A program made the translations under genes and the position numbers. From Muraenolepis orangiensis (taxonomy: Eukaryota; Chordata; Actinopteri; Gadiformes; Muraenolepididae), in the NCBI GenBank assembly GCA_027704905.1, contig CM051013.1, forward strand, positions 13,971,254 through 14,035,253: a stretch of 64,000 bases of DNA. Direction: 5' to 3'. This document shows, in pieces, positions 41,231 through 52,830 of the stretch; positions within the stretch are counted from its first letter, which is position 1; each line of letters begins with the position of its first letter. The notes under the pieces are model-generated. The model saw only the letters and a list, made by a program, of their open reading frames with translations, had not been told where the DNA came from and did not search any database.

Positions 41231-43236
41231 ATGTTCTGTGAGTAGTATGTTATTAATCTATCTGTGCAATTTTAGCATATTTAAATTTAAATCTGCAGTA
41301 TCTCAACATTCTCTATACTGAACCATTCATGTGCAATGAATACTCTTGGAGACACACACTTTACAGGATTGTATATTCTTTATATATTTGTAATGCCTGG
41401 CTAAATATTTTTCAAATAGTGCTTTTTATCTTGAGCAAAGCAATTTTGAGAAAAAACTTCCCCCGGAATTAATACAGTTTTGTGTGAGTAGGACTTAAAT
41501 GATGTTCATGGTGCTTTTTAGGGCTTGCTTTAACCCTGATCCAGGCCGTACTGCACCTCACCCAGGGACACAGTGAGTTTCAACTGGCTCACATGTATCC
41601 ATTGAGTTCTAAATTCAGGTTGTTTTGATAGATTTTTTATGTATTGAGTGATTTAATATTTATTGTATGACTGATTTCCAAATTTTGATTTCTAAAAGTA
41701 TTGATTGATTTCCAAATGTATTGATTGATTCCTAAATGTATTGATTGGATGATTTCTAATGTATTGATTGATTGAATTTTAAATATATAGATTTAATGAT
41801 TTTTAATGTATTGGTTTATTGATTTTTAAATGTATTGTTTGATTCCTAAATGTATTGTTTGCATGACTTGGTGTTAAATGTATTGATTGCACAATTTCTA
41901 ATGTATTGATTGACTTCAGGTCCATGTTTTGGCTGGTCTGTGGGGATTAGCCCCTGCAGGACTCAGTTCTTCAAAGGAGAGAGTTTTACGTTATACTGTG
42001 GAGCTGAGGGGAGACCAGATGGAAGACTACTCACCAACTCTTCAGTACACTGCGCTGAGAAGAGCCATGAATGTCATATTAGCATAGCGAGACCACACCA
42101 CAGCGGTGCTTACTGGTGTGAGTCGATCTCTGGAGAACAAGGTGAAGCGGTCCACATCACAGTGACTGGTATGTGTGTCTCACATTTAATAATTCATAGA
42201 TGAGCGTAGTTGAGGAAATCACCAAAACGACACACACAAACACACGCCCCCTTTACACCTGGAATTAACCTGCATTGTGGTATAATTGTTTAAATGCCCT
42301 GAGACCTGAGTATGCTGTGTTTCTACAGGAGGGTCTGTCATCCTAGAGAGTCCTGTCCACCCTGTCCTGGAAGGAGCTTCTGTTACACTTCACTGTCTGG
42401 AGTTCAGGAACCATTGCGCTTTAACCCCAGTAAACCAGTCCAGCACCTTTTACAGAGATGGGCGGGTCATTGGGGTCAGTTTGACGGGAGAGATGAGTGT
42501 TGCTGCTCTCAACAGATCTGATGAAGGCGTCTACACATGTAGCATCTCTGGTGTTGACTCTCCAGAGAGCTGGCTGGCTGTCAAAGGTGCGCTCTGTCAC
42601 ATTAAAGGAGAACTCTTGTAGAACTTCCTTATCGCTAACTGAACCTTTTTCAGTGGGTGTTTGATTTAGGTATTTTGGGTTAAATTGTACAGCAATGTTT
42701 TTTCCAAGCAACTTTGAATAGCACAGCATCTGTTATGGTCCCCCTTTTCTTAGCCACCTCATCCCCCTCCCCTACAGCCCTCTCCTCCTCCCACCCCCAT
42801 CATCTCCTCCCATTGGCCTACACTGGACTGCCCCTCCTCCTTCTGTTGGTTCTTCTGGGAGCAGTTGTAGGGTGCAGCTGGAAAAGGAAATGCAAAGGTA
42901 CAAAATGACTCTTCCCCCTCCCTAACTGGATTCCTCATCCTCCTCCTCCTACTTATCCTCATCCACCCTAACCGATAACTCCTTCTCCTCCGGAATACAG
43001 TAACTCCTCCTCCCTAACACAATGACTCCTTATCCTCCTCCTTCCTAACAGAATGATTGACAGATTTAAATGTTTCTGTTTCAGAACCTGAAGAAGCTGC
43101 CTCACAGGAAGTGACATATGTGGGACACACTTGCACAACAACTTGCACAACAAATCCCACTTGCACAACAAGTGTGATTTTGAGTACTGTACATTTAGAA
43201 AACGTCCAGGCCACAGTGGTGTATGCTCAAACTTAG
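41231..43236 (+). CDS. Fc-receptor-like type I membrane receptor, two Ig domains (6 exons, 286 aa)
   Basis: Predicted coding exons are 41231-41237, 41522-41572, 41920-42168, 42329-42586, 42754-42897 and 43085-43236. All junctions are GT-AG and the total is 861 nt, open to a TAG at 43234-43236. Residues 1-19 (MFWLALTLIQAVLHLTQGH) form a signal peptide split over two exons, as is typical of Fc receptor genes. The first Ig domain (about 29-102) has Cys46 and Cys86, the latter in AYWCE. The second (about 105-188) has Cys125 and Cys173 in EGVYTC. A Ser/Pro/His stalk precedes the membrane helix at about 211-230, then SWKRKCK. The domain order resembles teleost Fc-receptor-like/low-affinity Fc gamma receptor-like proteins. 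Ligand and signalling role are unknown. The 50-residue tail keeps two tyrosines (EVTYVGH at 248, VVYAQT at 283) but no strict ITIM. A partial pseudogene lies at 51976-52830. Confidence 0.87.
41640..41912 (+). repeat. Degenerate atgtattgattgatt tandem repeat in intron 2 of the receptor gene
   Basis: About ten imperfect copies of a 20-30 bp unit built on atgtattgattgatttctaa fill the intron almost up to the exon 3 acceptor at 41919. Copies differ in length and wording, so the array is old. Confidence 0.8.
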
Positions 43237-44094
43237 CCTACTTTCTTTGTCTAATTTTTTTCTTCACATTGTGGCCATAAACTGTTAACTATTGTCATTT
43301 CAGGGCGATCAGTTTAATTGTCCGCAGCGTTAAATGTGTCAGTCAGAAACGTTGTGCTGTTCAACAATTATAACATTACTTGTTGTCAACAAGTGTGTCT
43401 TGTGTTTGTGTTTGGATCTTCATTAAATGTAAAAATGTGAGGTTGAAGCGCCACCACAGTGTCTTACACCACAGGAAGATGTTAATTTGACTTGCATGAT
43501 GTGGAATCGTTAATCAATGATGAAGTGAATAGTACAAATGATGTTGGAAACAGGAACTACTTTCAGTACATGTTTCACAAGCTCACTCAACGTGGGAATA
43601 CATGTAGGGTGGCCTTCATAGCATCTGGTGGAAACACACCTCTCACCACAACAGTGTGAGGTGAGAGGTAGGAGGTGAGAAAGCAGTGGTCTTTAAGTGG
43701 TTGACTGCTGGGGGATGTTCCGCTGCACGTTCTACACGTTCAATAACTCACCACGATGTTTAAGTCAAGCTCTGCTAACTTGCTTAGTATCTCTACTGTA
43801 CTTTAAGTATCAACAAAGATATTGCATTGGGTATCTGTAATGTACTGTAAGTGTCAGTCAAGATACTGTATTTGGGTATCTAATGTACTGTCAGTATCAG
43901 TAAGTATACTGTATTGGGTATGTAAATGACGTAATAAAGTTGCCTTTATATAGATATATATATATACATATTATCTATAGATATAGATAATATTTGCCTT
44001 TGCTTATAATACCTGGTAGGTTTTATAAGCATAAGGTAAGTATATGGTAAGTATATAAGTATATGGTAAGTATATGGTATATGCCAGAGAAAGA
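43237..44094. other. 3' flank of the receptor gene and short degenerate repeats
   Basis: ATTAAA at 43422-43427 is a possible poly(A) signal for the receptor gene. About 43785-43925 holds three degenerate copies of a roughly 50-bp unit (gtatctgtaatgtactgtaa type). An AT-rich tatata/tatctatagata tract spans 43948-43992, and an aagtatatggt minisatellite spans 44036-44082. I see no gene. Confidence 0.55.
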
Positions 44095-44208
44095 GACGGT
44101 GCATTATTCTTCCTTGAAGCACTTGTAGCCCTTCTACTACTAGTATCCCTAGTAGCAGTAGCAGTAGCCCCCCTCACAAGCTTTCTTTCTCTTGGCGGCA
44201 TGATGTGC
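44095..44208 (-). other. Older repeat DNA that the LINE was inserted into (left part)
   Basis: Removing the LINE joins this piece to 45055 onward. On the minus strand it starts MPPRERKLVRGATATATRD with a Thr/Ser/Arg-rich continuation, which could be the start of a transposon protein, but I do not recognise the family. Confidence 0.35.
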
Positions 44209-45042
44209 CCATCCTGTTTGTGATTTTCATGGACAGGATTTCAAGGCGTAGTCATGGAGGGAGGGGTTTCAGTATGGTGGGCTCAGGATTGAATCTCTGC
44301 TGTTTGCAGATGATGTGGTCCTGTTTGCGTCAGTATGTGACCTTCAGCACTCACTGGATCGGTTTGCAGCGGAATGTGAAGCGGCTGGGATGAGGATCAG
44401 CACCTCCAAATCTGAGGCCATGGTTCTTAGCAGGAGTTCAAGTATTGTTCTCGAGTGAGGGGAGGATGGAGCGTGATATTGACAGGAGAATAGGTGCAGC
44501 GGGAGCGGTATTGGGTGCACTTTGGCGCACCGTTGTAACCAAAAGAGAGCTGAGCCAGAAGGCAAAGCTCTCGATCTACCGATCAGTCTTCGTTCCTCAC
44601 CTATGGCCATGAACAATGGGTAATGACCGAAAGGACGAGATCACGAATACAAGCGGCCGAAATGTGTTTCCTCAGGAGGGTGGCTGGTATCTCCCTGAGG
44701 GATAGGGTGAGAAGCTCAGTCACTCGTGAGAGACTCGGAGTAGAGCCGCTGCTCCTTTGCGTAGAAAGGAGTCAGTTTAGGTGGTTCGGGCATCTAGTGA
44801 GGATGCTTCCTGGTCGCCTCCCGAGGGAGGTTTTCCAGGCACATCCAACTGGGAAGAGACCACGGGGCAGACCGAGGTACAGGTGGGGTGATTACATCTC
44901 CACACTGGCCTGGGAACGCCTCTGGATCCCCCAGTCAGAGCTAGTCGATGTTGCCAGGGAGAGGGAAGTTTGGAGTCCCCTGCTGAAGCTGCTACCTCCG
45001 CGACCCGATTACGGATAAGCGAGAGAAGATGGATGGATGGAT
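44209..45042 (+). mobile_element. 5'-truncated RTE-like LINE insertion with 12-bp target-site duplication
   Basis: The segment encodes, with frameshifts, the end of a reverse transcriptase: FADDVVLFASV (catalytic FADD box), GMRISTSKSEAMVLSR, then RTRSRIQAAEMCFLRRVAG and LVRMLPGRLPREVF. A C-terminal stretch ends LLKLLPPRPDYG. It finishes in a (GATG)n tail at 45029-45044. The 12-bp sequence ggcatgatgtgc flanks it exactly on both sides (44197-44208 and 45043-45054), marking target-primed insertion with 5' truncation. The tetranucleotide tail suggests an RTE-type LINE, but the clade is not certain. Several stops show it is dead. Confidence 0.85.
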
Positions 45043-45054
45043 GGCATGATGTGC

Positions 45055-45427
45055 ACTGTTCAATATCCAGAAGAACAACTGAATCCACTGTGATTTCCCC
45101 GCGTTTTATACCCGTTTGAACATGCAACCCACACACCAGCAACACGCTAGTCTGTCGTTAGTCACAAACTCAACACGCTCGTCTAACGTTGACGAATGGT
45201 AAGTCGTGCGCCAGTGACACGTCAGCACACGCTAATAGTTTTCTTGGGTGTCTTACTTGGACGCTGGTACACGCTCCTCATGCGTTTGTCACACGCTAGT
45301 CATGCGTTAGTCACACGTTAGTCACACGCCAGATGTGTCCACCTCACCCTAGAACGCACGAAAATTGAACGATTAGAACGTTCATAGAACGCTGACCAGA
45401 ACGTTATGGTGTGACGGGGCCTTTATT
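45055..45427. repeat. Short repeated cacgctagtc/gcgttagtcac motifs ending in ggtgtgacggggcc
   Basis: From about 45145 to 45330 there are many imperfect copies of a 10-12 bp motif (cacgctagtc, atgcgttagtcac, cacgttagtcac), followed by repeated agaacgttc-like words and then ggtgtgacggggcc near 45409. A CG-rich motif array ending in a gtgtgacggggcc-type terminus resembles the subterminal repeats of a DNA transposon, perhaps PIF/Harbinger-like. The opposite end was not found. Confidence 0.5.
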
Positions 45428-46728
45428 GAACACACAATCTGCCGCAGGATCGATGACATGTCCACTAATATTGTTGGACAGGTGGTGAATAAAATTAAAA
45501 GAGCCGGTCAGTTCGCTCTACAGTTGGATGAAATGACGGATGTGAGTGGGGAGGCTCAGCTGCTGGCCTTTGCGCGTTATGCTGAAGAGTCTGACATACA
45601 TGAGCATATTTTGTTTTGCAAGAAGCTAACAGGACAGACAACTGGCGAAGAAATATTTAAGGTGATTGACAGCTTTTTCAAAGAAAACTATCTTGAGTGG
45701 AAATCCTGCAGTCACATCTGTACCGACGGTGCAGCTGTGATGACGGGGAAAGTGCGTGGGTTGCATGGACGTGTGATGAAATTAAGTGGAATCACTGCAT
45801 TATCCACTGGGAGGCTCTCGCCAGTAAAAGGATGAGCCCCGAGTTAAGTGCTGTCATGGATGACGCAGTTAAGGTGATTAATTTCATTCAGTCCAGACCT
45901 ACGAATCACAGACGATTTCAAACTCTGTGTCAAGACAGCGGGGCAGAGCATGGGCAGCTACTGCTTCACACAGACGTCCGCTGGTTGTCGCGTGAAAAAA
46001 CACTATCTAGGCAGTTTGTACTTCGCACTGAGGTGTCTGCTTACCTGATACAGCGCTCTCATCCTCTCGCAGTGGTTTTTCAGGATGCAGGGTTGGTTGC
46101 ACGGCTGGCATATTTTGCCGATGTCTTCTCCAAGCTTAATGAGCTTAACCTCTCACGTCAAGGCAAGGACTCGCATATCCTTAACATGTATGACTGAGTG
46201 AATGGATTCATAAATAAAGTAAACTTATGGGAGCCGAAATGCGACAAAGGGGATATAAGCTGTTTCCCACTGCTTGATGGCTATCTTGCCACTACTGATG
46301 CTGAAAACAAGCAGATGGTCACAATTGTTAAATCGCATCAGTCCAAACTCAAAACTGAGTTCAACCAGTACTTTCATGACATTGAAGCAAAGTCAGAACA
46401 GCTGGACTGGGTGAGGAACCCATTCAGAGTGACTGAGAGCAGCAGCAGCCTTCCTGCCAGACTGCAGGAAAACCTGGTGGATTTGTTCTCTGATCGTGGG
46501 CAAAAGATGGCATATGCTGAAAAGTCACTGACAGAGTTTTGGTGTAATGTTGCAGAGGAGTATCCAGAGCTGGGGAAATGTGCATTGAATGAACTCTAGC
46601 CTTTTGGATCTACCTATATGTGTGAAATTACTTTCTCGGCCCTGACTCACATCAAAACTAAGCAGAGGAACAGACTGAATGTGGAGACAGAACCATCAAA
46701 GCTTGAGCAAGCTGAAGTGTCTCATTAA
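45428..46728 (+). pseudogene. Decayed BED-type hAT transposase (ZBED5/SCAND3-like)
   Basis: Starting at EHTICRRIDDMS, the frame encodes LQLDEMTDVSGEAQLLAFA (first catalytic Asp region), CTDGAAVMTGK (second catalytic Asp), DVRWLSREKTLSR, then the C-terminal hAT dimerisation segment YAEKSLTEFWCNVAEEYP and STYMCEITFSALTHIKTKQ. The order matches hAT transposases annotated in fish as ZBED5- or SCAN domain-containing-3-like. A frameshift near 45785 separates the first two blocks, a TGA at 46195-46197 follows NMYD, and a TAG at 46597-46599 interrupts before the last motif. The N-terminal BED zinc finger is absent: the sequence upstream of 45428 is unrelated. It is clearly non-functional as a transposase. 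Confidence 0.82.
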
Positions 46729-46799
46729 AAGCTCTAGTGACTTAATAAAATATGTTGAATATATATATATATATCATTATATTTTATTTTATTGTATTC

Positions 46800-47015
46800 T
46801 ATTTTATCTCGTTTCGTTCTAGTGTGGTTGCTGTTGTTGTTGTTGCTGCTGTTCTTGTACTTGCACTGTTTACACAGTTTATACTACTGTTATTGTTGTT
46901 GTTTCTATTGCACTATTCTATTCTATGTTGATTTGTGGGCGGAGCCTCATATGCATGCATGCACCTGATTCATGTGCATATGACAATAAAACCTTTGAAT
47001 CTTTGAAACTGCTAG
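46800..47015 (+). mobile_element. L2-like LINE 3' end, 5'-truncated
   Basis: A T-rich stretch with ttgttgttgctgctgttc and acttgcactgtttacacag leads to tgtgcatatgacaataaaac, then ctttgaatctttgaaac, the microsatellite-type tail of fish L2-like LINEs. Only the 3' untranslated end is present. Confidence 0.55.
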
Positions 47016-47119
47016 AAGTGAGTATTATTTTCATTCACAATAAGTGTCAATGTCAAGTTTAAATTAATTTGTATTTAGGGTGAGTTATAAAAGTGATTTT
47101 CATTTATTTAATGAGTAGT

Positions 47120-47390
47120 TTGGTTAAATCTTAGACACAATTTTAGATATTTGCATTTTGTTCGAGTGGGGGTTGGTTCTTGTCTTCACTCCTGGTCCGT
47201 TAGAAAATAAATAATCCATGAATACATTTTTATAGTGAAAATACCAAACAGTTGTGTCACAAATTAAATATTTAGATTTATGGACCATTGAAAATTAAAG
47301 TGTGTATGTGTGTGTGTGTGTGTGTTCTTCAGGAGTATTTGGAGCAAGTGGCTAATTAGACATCTGAGGAGTTAAGGATGATAGGAGACA
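47120..47390 (+). pseudogene. L-amino-acid oxidase pseudogene, intron 5 and start of exon 6
   Basis: The sequence matches the intact gene from about 36960 to 37206: the intron (agatatttgcattttgttc, gtgtgt tract, ttcttcag) and then exon 6 (gagtatttggagcaagtggc). Within the exon aatttgacatc has become aattagacatc, turning the Leu codon into a TAG stop. The match stops at ggatgataggagac, where a LINE 3' tail begins. Upstream exons are absent. Confidence 0.9.
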
Positions 47391-49735
47391 GTCAAGTCAA
47401 GTCAAGTCAAGTCACGTTTATTGTCACTTCACAGTTTACACAAGTATAAAGCAGTGATGTGAAAATGTTGTGTGCAATACCCGACGACAGACAGCAGTTA
47501 TAAAATAAGATAAAAATAGATAAAAATAGAATGAAAATAGAATAAAGTTAAAAATTAAAATAAAAAATAAAAATGCAATTTATAAAATGCAAAATTTCAG
47601 CACAGAAAAGAGCAATATGTATATATAAATCAATGTAATAAAATATACATTGTTATATGCTATACGCCCTTGTTCAGCAGCCTGATGGCCTGACTGTGGA
47701 AGCAATCTCTCGGCTGTCCGACAGGAGGTCCAGTATCCAGCTGCACGTGGATGGGGGTACGCCTAGACCTCTCAGCTTGGTGTCGAGCTTGGTAGGAACT
47801 ATTGTGTTGAACGCTGAGCTGTAGTCCACAAACAGCATTCGCACATAACAGTTTTCCCTCCAGGTGGGAAAGGGCAGTGTGGAGGGCCATGGCAATTGCG
47901 TCGTCCGTGGATCTATTTTGACGATATGCAAATTGCCATGGGTCCAGCGTGGCAGGCAACACAGCAAAAGTCCTTGACCAACGATCGAGGTGAGGGCTAC
48001 AGGTCTATAGTCATTCAGGCATGTTACCTTGGGTTGTTTAGGGACAGGCACGATGGTGGACATCTTGAAGACCGCGGGGACAACAGCCTGGGACAGGGAG
48101 AGGTTGAAGATGTCTGCAAAGACTCCTGCCAACTGGTCTGCGCATGCTCTGAGGACGCGGCCCGGGATGTTGTCGGGGCCTGCCGCCTTACGGATGTTCA
48201 GCCGCTTGAAGGTGCGGCGCACATCCGCCTCCGAGATGCGCAGCTGGCTGGTCTCCTCAGTTGGTGCTGGCTTCGGCGGGCTGCCGTTTACGTCGAACCG
48301 AGCAAAAAATGTATTTAGCTCTCCTGGGAGGGAGGTAGAGGAGTTCTCTACACAACTGGTTCTCCCTCTGAAGTTCGTTATCGTCTGCAGCCACTGCCAC
48401 ATACCCTTCGCATCGTGGTTCTTGAATTTATCTTCCACTCTGTCCTTACTCCCGCTTGGCAGTGACGATGGTCTTACGGAGGTCGTAACGGGCTCTCGTA
48501 TATTCCTCCGTATTCCCGGAGCGTTACGCGCATGTCGGGCAGCGCGAACATCGCCGTTAATCCACGGTTTCTGGTTGGGATATATCCGAACCGACTTGGT
48601 TGGAACAACGTCATCTATGCACTTCTTGATGAACCCGGTGACCGACGACGCGTACTCGTTGATGTTATTCTCCGAGGCAACACGGTTGTCAACATGTGCC
48701 AGTCAGCGTGATCAAAACAATCCTGCAGCATAGAGTCTGATTTGTCCGACCAGCATTGGACCTCCCTCACAGCGATCGGTTGCTGCTTCAGTCTCTGCCT
48801 ATAGGCGGGGAGTAGCTGGATAGAGCGGTGGTCTGATTTGCACAACGGTGGGCGGAGGAGGGCCTTGTAGCCATCACGGAAGGGAGTGTAGCAGTGGTCG
48901 AGGATCCGCTCGCCACGTGTGTTGCTCGTTATGTGTTGGTAGAACTTCGGGAGAACCTTCTTCAGGTTCGCCTTGTTGAAGTCCCCCGCCACAATGAGAG
49001 CAGCCTCGGGGTGTGCCGACTCCTGTTCGCTGATAGCCCCGTACAGTTCCTTCAGCGCTGTGTCGGTGTTGGCTTGTGGGGGAATGTAAACAGCGGTCAC
49101 GGTTACCGCTGTAAACTCCCGAGGTAGCCAGTGTGGACGGCACATAAGCATCAGGTACTCCAGGTCCGGGGAACAGAAAGACTTGAGGGGATGTACATGA
49201 CTTTGGTTGCACCAAGATCTATTTAACATGAGACATACCCCCCCTCCACGATCTTTACCGGAGAGAGCCTTTGTTCTGTCCGCCCGGTGGACGGAAAAGC
49301 CCGTCGGCTCGATAGCTGCGTCGGTAACCCCCTCCGACATCCATGTCTCCGTAAGGCAGATGATACAATTGTCCTTAGTTTCCCGGTGGAATTGAATATG
49401 AGCCTGTAGCTCACTTAACTTATTGTCCAGAGACTGTACATTAGCCAGTAGAATGGTGGGTAGTGGGGGGCGATCGGATCGACGTCTCAGCCTGAATAGC
49501 ACGCCGGCTCGCTTCCCTTGCTTCCTCCGGCGACGCTTGTGTGTAATCGGAACCAAGATGGTCGGAGATAATCCAGCTGTGACTTCGGGCAGGATGTCCG
49601 AGTCGAAAGAATGAAAAAACTCCGGTAGGCGGCGAGCGACTGTCGATCTGATCTCCCGAAGTGTGCAAAAGTTATAAGTGAACGTGCTGCTAACTTCCTG
49701 AACTAAAATAGTTGCGATAAAAAGAATAAATATGG
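47391..49735 (-). mobile_element. L2-like LINE, minus strand, internally deleted
   Basis: Reading the minus strand, an apurinic-type endonuclease domain lies between about 49420 and 48700, with ANVQSLDNK, CLTETWMS, VYIPPQA, VAGDFN and KSDHRS motifs. A frameshift near 48690 leads into the reverse transcriptase frame (48438-47674): VRRTFKRLNIRKAAGPDNIP, NDYRPVALTSIV and FVDYSSAFNTIVPTKL. The sequence then jumps from the middle of the RT domain to the terminal HSQAIRLLNKGV, so the FADD catalytic box and thumb are missing. The 3' untranslated region follows, and the tail of (ACTTG)n (caagt on the plus strand, 47393-47413) abuts the oxidase pseudogene. The element is dead. Confidence 0.85.
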
Positions 49736-50128
49736 GCGGGTCGCCCAGTATAACGTTGTAGGTGAGCTCCTCTCCCTCCTGGATATATACAACCAGCGGT
49801 GCGTGGCGAAGGCCAAACGCATCATAAAAGACAATGCCCACCCCAGCCACAAACTGTACTCACTTTTAACGTCAGGCAGGCGATACCGCAGTATCAAGTG
49901 CCGTACAAATAGACTCAGAGATAGCTTCCACAGTCAGGCCATCAGGCTGCTGAACAAGGGCGTATAGCATATAACAATTTATATTTTATTACATTGATGT
50001 ATATATACATATTGCTCTTTTACTGTGCCGATATATAGCATTTTATAAATTGCATTTTTATTTTATATATTTAACTTTATACAGTTTTGTCACTCACTGC
50101 TTTATACTTTATGCTATATATATACTAT
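49736..50128 (+). mobile_element. L2-like LINE 3' end in opposite orientation
   Basis: On the plus strand the sequence encodes ELLSLLDIYNQRCVAKAK, then NAHPSHKLYSLLTSGRRYR, RTNRLRDSFHSQAIRLLNKG and V with a stop, followed by the family's AT-rich 3' untranslated region. It is the same family as the minus-strand copy to its left, so the two 3' ends face outward and their last 200-300 bp form an inverted repeat. The right edge meets oxidase exon 7 sequence at about 50129. Confidence 0.85.
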
Positions 50129-50388
50129 AGCTGTCTGCCGATGCAGTCCTGGTCACATCCACAGCCAAGGCGGCCCCGATTTTGACCCCCCTCTGACCAC
50201 CGCTAAGAGGCAGGCACTGAGCAGCGTTCACTAAGGTAGCTCGACCAAGATCATCCTCACCTTTAGCTGGAGGTTCTGGGAGGACGACGGCATCAAGGGA
50301 GGGAAGAGCACACCGATTTCACCACAGAGCTGTTCCAGTCTGAGGGAAGGGTGCACTTTGCTGGGGAACACACCGGCTTCACTCACTA
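50129..50388 (+). pseudogene. L-amino-acid oxidase pseudogene, rearranged exon 7
   Basis: The sequence agctgtctgccgatgcagtc onward matches exon 7 of the intact gene from 37549, with short deletions (ggcggccccgatttt replaces the longer original) and a TAA at the cactac to cactaa change. At gggaagagca it jumps about 270 bp to caccgatttcaccacagagc. The four bases agca at the break occur at both ends, so this looks like a microhomology deletion. It ends at the conserved HTGFTH region, where the frame hits a stop. Confidence 0.92.
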
Positions 50389-51065
50389 ACACACTTAAAA
50401 TAAACGTACAGATGATTATTCAACAAATGTCATTGGTTTGTTTTTGTTGTTTTGTTGAAATTATCCTGTTCATGTTCTTCCAGAAAGATTTAAGATTCTT
50501 TATTTTTGCCAACAATTCTATAACAATACTATACTATACTACACTATACTATAATATGCATTACTACACTATAAACCACTCTTTACACTATGTACTCTAT
50601 ATATACTATATACTATAACCACACTATACTATAACAATATACTATACACATTAAAAAAATAATAATAAAGTGTCTAGTGGTTGATATATGCATATTGCGG
50701 ATGGGGCAGAAAGGATTTTAAAGGGACATTGAGCTCCATATAGTGATGCAGTGACTGCATCCAACGTAGATTGGGTTGACTACTGTTAAGATATGCATGA
50801 CCGTAAACCGTATATATGCTAATCATATACCTACTGCATGAGGGAATAGGGAGTAAGCATTCCAATGTACCTGTTGCAACTGGCCAATAAATATCTTCTA
50901 ATCTTGTCATATCTGCATGCTAGCAGTACTAGCTTTTTTTTGCATGCATCAACTGTTTAGACTAGATTAGATTTTGATCCTCTGACCTCGAATGGTAATC
51001 TACCAATCTAACACTGCCACCTAGTGGCATGCATATGTAATAGCCTAGCGATGCATATCATAACA
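50389..51065 (+). other. 3' flank of the oxidase pseudogene, interrupted by repeats
   Basis: 50391-50440 (aaaataaacgtacagatgat) and 50985-51065 (cacctagtggcatgcatatg) match the 3' flank of the intact gene at about 38524-38570 and 38390-38460, but in swapped order with extra DNA between. The inserted part has a ctatactatact tract (50520-50650). It also has a segment (50825-50880) whose reverse complement recurs at 60465-60510, probably an interspersed repeat. Confidence 0.6.
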
Positions 51066-51099
51066 TTCCCTTTCCAACAACCTATAAGTTCACTTGGAA

Positions 51100-51345
51100 T
51101 ATAGAACTCTGAATTGAACTAGATTATCTGCACTAAACTGCACACTACCTTTTACACCTCACTTGTTTACTGTTCATGGTGTGTATACTGTTATATATAC
51201 ATAGTCATTCATATGTTTACAATTTTGTAAACTGTTTTGTAATGTTGAGCACATTGCCACAAGGTGCTGGCTATAACATGTCACTGTGCATTGTACACTG
51301 TACCTACAATGTGACAAATAAACCAAATCTCAGAATCTGATCCTG
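51100..51345 (+). mobile_element. L2-like LINE 3' untranslated tail
   Basis: The sequence cactgtgcattgtacactgt then caatgtgacaaataaaccaa and atctcagaatctg has the form of a fish L2-type 3' end (a TGACAAATAAA stretch followed by short repeated words). No coding part is present. Confidence 0.5.
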
Positions 51346-51394
51346 AATGTAATACCAGCTTAATATGGAGAGAGAGAAACAGTGGAGCAGTAGA

Positions 51395-51975
<581 letters not shown>

Positions 51976-52830
51976 TTGTCATCCTAGAGAGTCCTGTCCA
52001 CCCTGTCCTGGAAGGAGCTTCTGTTACACTTCGCTGTCTGGAGTTCAGGAACCAGATGAGCGCTTTAACCCCAGTAAACCAGTCCAGCACCTTTTACAGA
52101 GATGGGCGGGTCATTGGGGTCAGTTGAACGGGAGAGATGAGTGTTGCTGCTCTCAACAGATCTGATGAAGGCGTCTACACGTGTAGCATCTCTGGTGTTG
52201 ACTCTCCAGAGAGCTGGCTGGCTGTCAAAGGTGCGCTCTGTCACATTAAAGGAGAACTCTTGTAGAAATTCCTTATCGCTAACTGAACCTTTTTCAGTGG
52301 GTGTTTGATTTAGGTATTTTGGGTTAAATTGTACACCAATGTTTTTTCCAAGCAACTTGGAATAGCAAAGCTTCTGTTTTGTCCCCCTCTCATGATATGG
52401 TCCCCCTTTTCTTAGCCACCTCCCCCTCCCCTACAGCCCTCTCCTCCTCCCACCCTCATCATCTCCTCCCATTGGCCTACACTGGACTGCCCCTCCTCCT
52501 TCTGTTGGTTCTTCTGGGAGCAGTTGTAGGATGCAGCTGGAAAAGGAAATGCAAAGGTACAAAATGACTCTTCCCCCTCCCTAACTGGATTCCTCCTCCT
52601 CCTACTCATCCTCATCCACCCTAACCGATAACTCCATCTCCTCTCGAGATGTAACTCCTCCTCCCTTACACAATGACTCCTTATCCTCCTCCTTCCTAAC
52701 AGAATGATTGACAGATTGAAATATTTATGTTTCAGAACCTGAAGAAGCTGCCTCAAAGGAAGTGACATATGTGGAAGTAATGCTAAATAATACAAAGAAA
52801 AGAGGTCAGGACAACAAATACACACAAAGT
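51976..52830 (+). pseudogene. Partial Fc-receptor-like pseudogene (second Ig domain, membrane and tail exons)
   Basis: This matches the intact receptor from exon 4 onward. The second Ig domain (VILESPVHPVLEGASVTL) runs from 51978, but GVSLTGEM has become GVS followed by TGA near 52125. The membrane exon starts at about 52423 (ATSPSPTALSSSH, then GLPLLLLLVLLGAVVG) and the tail exon at about 52735 (EPEEAASKEVTYVEVMLNN, then TKKRG). The exons for signal peptide and first Ig domain are absent: the left edge abuts the SINE end exactly, and exon 4 lacks its acceptor. The tail keeps VTYVEV, which fits the ITIM pattern and is not present in the intact copy. Confidence 0.9.
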
